NCBI GenBank assembly: GCA_003535195.1 | Contig: DOHN01000211.1 | Span: 383 to 11,472 of the forward strand | Direction of reading: 5' to 3' | Length of the DNA: 11,090 bases | From: Ruminiclostridium sp. | GTDB taxonomy: Bacteria > Bacillota > Clostridia > DSM-8532 | Shown here: piece after piece, positions 7,188 through 11,090 of the stretch | Position numbering within the stretch: the first letter of the stretch is position 1 | Layout: each line of letters opens with the position of its first letter | Notes under the pieces: generated by a model | What the model saw: the letters and a program-made list of their open reading frames with translations, nothing else | Told to the model about the DNA's origin: nothing | The model's database searches: none | Position numbers and translations under genes: made by a program

Positions 7188-7194
7188 TGATTAC

Positions 7195-8073
7195 ATGTTC
7201 GTTGAACAATTAATTAACGGTCTTGCCATCGGCACAATCTATGCCTTGGTTGCGGTTGGTTACTCATTGGTATTCGGCATTTTAAGATTGGTGAACTTTA
7301 CGCACAGCTCAGTTTACACGCTGGGAGCCTTCATGGTCTATGTGGGTGTTGAATACCTGCATCTTAATATATTTTTAGCAATTTTGTTTAGTTTAGTTAC
7401 CACCGGCTTTGCAGGCGTTATGATTGATAAAATGGGTCTTGAGCCGCTTAGAAAGAAAGGCGCATCCAAGATTTCCGCGATGATTACCACAATTGGTCTT
7501 TCCTATATTATTATCAATTGCCTGAATATTGCTTTTGGCAGTCAGATAATTCGCTTTCCTGATCTATTTAACTACGGAACCTTCAAGCTTTTAGGTGCTA
7601 CCATTGCATGGCAACAGGTAATTATTGGCGCGGTAGCGTTGATTCTTCTTGTGGCTTTGTCAATCTTTATCAATAGGACCCGTATTGGTCTTGCAATGCG
7701 GGCTGTTCAGCAGGAACCCTCTGCGGCTGCTATTAATGGTATCAACGTCAACATGATTATAAGCCTTACATTCTTCCTGGGCGCTGCTTCAGCTGCGATC
7801 GCCGGTACGCTGATTGCTTCGTATAACCAGTATCTCCGATCTTCAATGGGCGATATCGTCGGCCTTAAAGCGTTTGCTGCGGCTGTTTTAGGTGGGATCG
7901 GCTCGTTGCCCGGTTCTGTTCTAGGCGGTTTAATTATCGGCGTTTCCGAGAGTATGGCTGTTTATAAACTGGGGGGCAGCTACATTGATATGGTAGCATT
8001 TTCACTTTTGTTCCTGGTATTACTTATTAGACCCTATGGCATCTTGGGGCGGAAAGGAAGCACAAAGGTGTAA
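7195..8073 (+). CDS. livH: Branched-chain amino acid type ABC importer permease LivH
   Basis: Inner-membrane permease of the HAAT-type importer, 292 residues, the usual length for LivH. The N-terminus FVEQLINGLAIGTIYALVAV and the following GYSLVFGILRLVNFTH are hallmarks of the family. About seven to eight hydrophobic segments can be counted. The cytoplasmic coupling loop GLAMRAVQQEPSAAAINGIN, which meets the ATPases, is present, followed by the conserved GLKAFAAAVLGGIGSLPGSVLGG near the C-terminus. It pairs with LivM (8079-9077) to form the channel. The stop codon TAA (8071-8073) overlaps a possible livM start, indicating coupled translation. The transported compound cannot be read from the permease. 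Confidence 0.93.
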   Translation: MFVEQLINGLAIGTIYALVAVGYSLVFGILRLVNFTHSSVYTLGAFMVYVGVEYLHLNIFLAILFSLVTTGFAGVMIDKMGLEPLRKKGASKISAMITTIGLSYIIINCLNIAFGSQIIRFPDLFNYGTFKLLGATIAWQQVIIGAVALILLVALSIFINRTRIGLAMRAVQQEPSAAAINGINVNMIISLTFFLGAASAAIAGTLIASYNQYLRSSMGDIVGLKAFAAAVLGGIGSLPGSVLGGLIIGVSESMAVYKLGGSYIDMVAFSLLFLVLLIRPYGILGRKGSTKV

Positions 8074-8078
8074 TGAAT

Positions 8079-9077
8079 ATGAAAAAAGAAAATAAATCTC
8101 TGTACACAAAAGCTGTTATTACAATCGGACAACTGTGGGAGAACCCCATTATTAAAGGTATTATCCTTCTTGCACTGGCGTTGTTTGTTTATTTTCTGCC
8201 GAAAATGGCAACTCTTTATTTTCAAAGAATTGCCATTATGGTCGCATTTTACGCCATTGGCGCATATACCGCCGTATTGCTGACCACTTACCGCGGCACC
8301 AACTATCTTGTCGCCGTTATCCTTGGAGCCTGCCTGGCAGGTGCATTTGGTGCATTACTTGCTTTGTCTACCATGCGACTTTCCGGTACCTATGTCACCA
8401 TTGTTACCATGGCATTCTTTTATGTGATATCTTCCATAATTTTGAATTGGGATAGCGTTACCAAAGGTTCTGTCGGTGTATTAAATATTCCTGCCCCAAA
8501 TTTATTCGGTATGAAGCTCACCATGAAAAACGGCGGCATTTTCTATCTCATCATGTTCTATGCCGCACTGACAATTCTGGCCACCCAGCTGATTATCAAC
8601 AGCAAGGTCGGCCGTGCGATTAAGGCGGTCCGTGACGATGAAATGGCAGCCATCATGATGGGCATCAATAATAAGAAATACAAGATAATCGCCTATACTC
8701 TGGCAGCTTTTTTTGCCGGTTTGGCAGGGACCCTTTACGGACCTTTCATGGGCTATATCAACAATGCGACTTTTAACTATGATATATGCATCAGCGCGCT
8801 GGTAATCGTAATCCTTGGCGGCATAGGCACTGTTAAGGGCGCCATCATCGGTGCAATCATAATTTCTCCTTTAGGTGAATTGCTGAGAGGCCTTACCACC
8901 TTTATGAAGGGCCTTCCGGAATGGATGCAGATTTCCCAGCCGGAGCAGTGGAGATTCGTTATTTATGGCATGATCATGGTAATTATGATGCGTTTCCGTC
9001 CTCAGGGTATTCTGGGCGGCCAGAGCAAGCTGCCGTATAAGATGCCCAAAGGTGTAGAAAGGAAAGTGATGAAATAA
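8079..9077 (+). CDS. livM: Branched-chain amino acid type ABC importer permease LivM
   Basis: Second membrane subunit of the importer, about 332 residues. Two starts are possible. ATG 8073 overlaps the livH stop as TAATG. ATG 8079 has AAGGTG (8065-8070) eight bases ahead and is preferred on spacing, and the choice changes only two residues. Many hydrophobic segments are visible, with the LivM-typical stretch GAFGALLALSTMRLSGTYVTIVTMAF in the first half. The coupling loop GRAIKAVRDDEMAAIMMGIN contacts the ATPase, and VIVILGGIGTVKGAIIGA and FRPQGILGG mark the C-terminal half. Its stop codon overlaps the livG start (TAATG at 9075-9079), so the two are translationally coupled. Confidence 0.92.
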   Translation: MKKENKSLYTKAVITIGQLWENPIIKGIILLALALFVYFLPKMATLYFQRIAIMVAFYAIGAYTAVLLTTYRGTNYLVAVILGACLAGAFGALLALSTMRLSGTYVTIVTMAFFYVISSIILNWDSVTKGSVGVLNIPAPNLFGMKLTMKNGGIFYLIMFYAALTILATQLIINSKVGRAIKAVRDDEMAAIMMGINNKKYKIIAYTLAAFFAGLAGTLYGPFMGYINNATFNYDICISALVIVILGGIGTVKGAIIGAIIISPLGELLRGLTTFMKGLPEWMQISQPEQWRFVIYGMIMVIMMRFRPQGILGGQSKLPYKMPKGVERKVMK

Positions 9078-9865
9078 TGGCACTGCTGGAAGCTAAAGGA
9101 ATCACAAAGAAATTCGGTGGTTTGGTAGCTGTTGATAAACTCTCCTTTGAAGTAAAACAGGGCGAGATAGTTAGCATCATTGGCCCAAACGGAGCCGGCA
9201 AGACCACAGTTTTCAATATGATTACCGGCATATATGAAATTGATGAGGGAGAAATCGTCTTTGATAATAAGGTGATTTCTAACAAAAGCCCTATATATAT
9301 AGTGGAAGCCGGGATATCCCGTACTTTTCAGAATATTCGACTTTTTAAACAGATGAGAGTAATCGAGAATGTCATGGTTGGTACACATATCAAGACGAAC
9401 TATAATTTCTTTGATGCGTTGTTCCGCACCAAGCGGTTCCGCAACGAGGAAAGAAAGGCAACCCAGAAGGCCATCGATATTCTGGAATCTATCGATCTCG
9501 GAGATTATATCAATGATTACGCAAATAATCTGCCCTATGGCCTGCAGCGCAGGCTGGAAATTGCCCGTGCTATTGCAACCGGCGCCAAGCTCCTTATTCT
9601 CGATGAGCCGGCTGCCGGAATGAATCCGCAGGAAAGTGAAAATTTGCTAAACTTTATCCGCAGTCTTCAGGCAAAGGGATACACCATTCTTATCATAGAG
9701 CATGATATGAACGTCGTCATGAATATTTCCGACCGAATCTATGTAATGGACTATGGAAAACGGATTGCCAATGGTACACCTTCAGAGATAGCCTCCAACC
9801 CTGATGTTATCAAGGCGTATCTGGGCGATGCCAGCGAGATTCTGGAGGAGGACGATGCAGTATGA
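9077..9865 (+). CDS. livG: Branched-chain amino acid type ABC importer ATPase LivG
   Basis: Cytoplasmic ATP-hydrolysing subunit of the importer, 262 residues. The motifs in order are Walker A GPNGAGKT (36-43), Q-loop Gln85 in SRTFQNIRLF, signature LPYGLQRRLEIARA (152-165), Walker B LLILDEP (172-178) and switch His209 in IIEHDM. Insertion of about 30 residues between the Q-loop and signature, and the C-terminal tail beginning near NPDVIKAYLG, identify LivG rather than LivF. The signature has leucine where LivG proteins often have glutamine (LPYGQQRR), a mild variation not expected to abolish function. The last codons overlap the livF start as ATGA (9862-9865). Confidence 0.94.
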   Translation: MALLEAKGITKKFGGLVAVDKLSFEVKQGEIVSIIGPNGAGKTTVFNMITGIYEIDEGEIVFDNKVISNKSPIYIVEAGISRTFQNIRLFKQMRVIENVMVGTHIKTNYNFFDALFRTKRFRNEERKATQKAIDILESIDLGDYINDYANNLPYGLQRRLEIARAIATGAKLLILDEPAAGMNPQESENLLNFIRSLQAKGYTILIIEHDMNVVMNISDRIYVMDYGKRIANGTPSEIASNPDVIKAYLGDASEILEEDDAV

Positions 9866-10566
9866 TTCTTGAAGTTAAAAATATCAATACCTATTATGAG
9901 AATATACATGCCCTTAAAGATGTCAGCCTGGAAGTCAACGAAGGCGAAATCGTCGCCCTTATCGGCAGCAACGGCGCAGGCAAAACCACCACCCTCTCTA
10001 CAATCATCGGCATCAAAAAACCGAAAAGCGGTGAGATTTTCTTCATGGGCAAAAACATCACTCAGACCAGTACTCACGAGATTGTGAAAATGGGTATCGG
10101 CCTGTCTCCGGAAGGACGTCTGGTTTTCCCTGATTTGACTGTAGAAGAGAATCTGCGTGTTGGCGCTTATTTGAGAAAAGGTGCTGAGATCGATAAGGGA
10201 TATGAGTACGTTTATAGCCTTTTCCCCCGCCTTTATGAGCGGAAAAATCAGGCTTCCGGTACACTCTCCGGCGGTGAACAGCAGATGTTAGCCATCGGCA
10301 GAGCTTTGATGAACAGACCGAAGCTGCTGATGCTTGACGAGCCTTCTTTGGGTCTGGCACCCAACCTGGTTATTATGATCTTCAAGCTTATCAAGAAGAT
10401 AAGAGATATGGGTGTTACGATCCTTTTGATCGAGCAGAATGCCAATATGTCTCTTCATATTGCAGACCGCGGTTACGTTTTAGAAACCGGTTGCGTTAAG
10501 CTTGCGGATACTGCCGCGAACCTGAGAAATAACGAGGCTGTTAAAAAAGCCTATTTGGGTGGCTGA
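9862..10566 (+). CDS. livF: Branched-chain amino acid type ABC importer ATPase LivF
   Basis: Second ATPase of the importer, 234 residues, standard for LivF, working as a heterodimer with LivG. Walker A is GSNGAGKTT (35-43), the Q-loop region is GLSPEGRLVFPDLTVEENL (80-98), the signature LSGGEQQMLAIGRAL (135-149), and Walker B LLMLDEPSLGLAP (155-167). The switch position is glutamine in LLIEQNA (188-194), which is normal for LivF. The C-terminus KKAYLGG is the usual family ending. A GGAGGAGG run inside the end of livG (9844-9851) serves as ribosome site ten bases before the ATG. With this gene the importer is complete: one binding protein, two permeases and two ATPases. Confidence 0.95.
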   Translation: MILEVKNINTYYENIHALKDVSLEVNEGEIVALIGSNGAGKTTTLSTIIGIKKPKSGEIFFMGKNITQTSTHEIVKMGIGLSPEGRLVFPDLTVEENLRVGAYLRKGAEIDKGYEYVYSLFPRLYERKNQASGTLSGGEQQMLAIGRALMNRPKLLMLDEPSLGLAPNLVIMIFKLIKKIRDMGVTILLIEQNANMSLHIADRGYVLETGCVKLADTAANLRNNEAVKKAYLGG

Positions 10567-10592
10567 TTTTAGATTCTGAAAGAAGAAAACTA

Positions 10593-11090
10593 ATGGAAGC
10601 GAACAAAAGAACAAAGAAAGCTGTCAGCCTGGAAAGCATCGTTTTTCTCGCGGTCATGGGCGGCATAACCTGGTATTTGGCCAGTACCTTTGGCATGATC
10701 AAGATGATTAACACCGCTATGAATACAGCCTATAGCCTTTTGATGGAGACAGTTTTATATATCATGGCCATAACGACGGTTACCGGCGGCATAGCCGGCC
10801 TGCTGACTGAATTCGGGGTGATTTCGCTGGCTAATAAGCTATTAAACCCCTTGATGAAGCCAATTTACGGCTTACCCGGCGCCAGCGCCATTGGGGTCAT
10901 GTCCACTTATCTTTCAGATAATCCGGCCATCCTGACCCTTGCGGAGGATTCGTCTTATAAGCGATACTTTAAAAAATTCCAGCTGCCTGCTCTGACCAAT
11001 CTGGGCACAGCTTTCGGGATGGGACTGATTGTTACGGTATTTGTCAGCGCTATTCCGGATCCTCTTGGCCGCACTTTTGTTCCCGCTGCC
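10593..11090 (+). CDS. GATE-domain (nucleoside recognition) membrane protein, CD0519/CD1768-like, 5' part
   Basis: The frame runs from ATG 10593 to the window edge without a stop: 166 residues of a longer integral membrane protein. After a short basic N-terminus (MEANKRTKKA) come hydrophobic segments at about 14-34, 46-70 and 135-152. Between them lies TVTGGIAGLLTEFGVISLANKLLNPLMKPIYGLPGASAIGVMSTYLSDNPAILTLAEDSSY, written here in parts: TGGIAGLLTEFGV, LLNPLMKPIYGLPGASAIG, and STYLSDNPAILTL. This is the pattern of Gate-domain proteins related to nucleoside-recognition and spore-maturation SpmA/SpmB families, closest in my memory to the CD0519/CD1768 group of Clostridia. The transported or sensed molecule of that group is not established. 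It starts 26 bases after livF with only a weak AGAAGA ribosome site and no terminator between, so it may be co-transcribed as an extra transporter or exporter for the same pathway. Confidence 0.75.
   Translation, partial: MEANKRTKKAVSLESIVFLAVMGGITWYLASTFGMIKMINTAMNTAYSLLMETVLYIMAITTVTGGIAGLLTEFGVISLANKLLNPLMKPIYGLPGASAIGVMSTYLSDNPAILTLAEDSSYKRYFKKFQLPALTNLGTAFGMGLIVTVFVSAIPDPLGRTFVPAA

Overview
The window reads as a single, tightly packed, all-plus-strand gene cluster from an anaerobic, probably spore-former-related member of the Bacillota (Clostridia-like). This is inferred from strong GGAGG-type ribosome binding sites, mid-range GC in the genes with an AT-rich leader, a PepV-type M20 peptidase, a PTS-type split dihydroxyacetone kinase and a GATE-domain membrane protein of the CD0519/CD1768 type. 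The species cannot be named from the sequence.

Layout. Positions 1-470 are an AT-rich non-coding leader that begins with a terminator-like hairpin (29-65) and probably holds the cluster promoter. Then come: a DhaK-like kinase subunit (471-1460); a DhaL-like nucleotide-binding subunit (1472-2119); a GAF-PAS-AAA-Fis regulator resembling DhaR, whose AAA+ domain has lost its ATPase and sigma-54 contact motifs (2157-3845); a small protein of the L-2-amino-thiazoline-4-carboxylic acid (ATC) hydrolase family (3862-4347); and an M20 metallopeptidase/amidohydrolase (4385-5830). These are followed by a complete branched-chain-amino-acid-type (Liv/HAAT) ABC importer: lipoprotein binding protein (5870-7036), a GC-rich hairpin (7073-7097), permeases LivH (7195-8073) and LivM (8079-9077), and ATPases LivG (9077-9865) and LivF (9862-10566). 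Last is the 5' part of a GATE-domain membrane protein (10593 to the window edge).

How the parts may work together. Gaps are mostly 0-40 bases and several stop/start codons overlap, so the genes look like one transcription unit. The importer would bring in an amino-acid-like compound (a peptide or amide derivative is also possible). The ATC-hydrolase-like protein and the M20 enzyme would open or cleave it. This pairing resembles the Pseudomonas AtcB/AtcC route, where ATC is opened to N-carbamoyl-L-cysteine and then hydrolysed to L-cysteine. The DhaK/DhaL pair would phosphorylate a carbonyl-containing substrate, and the degenerate DhaR-like protein would control the locus. The individual family calls are solid. 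The joint pathway is inference, and it is the most interesting part of the window: a Dha-type kinase, an ATC-hydrolase-family protein, an M20 hydrolase and a Liv importer do not form any pathway I recognise. No tRNA, rRNA, CRISPR array, insertion sequence or phage gene was seen.
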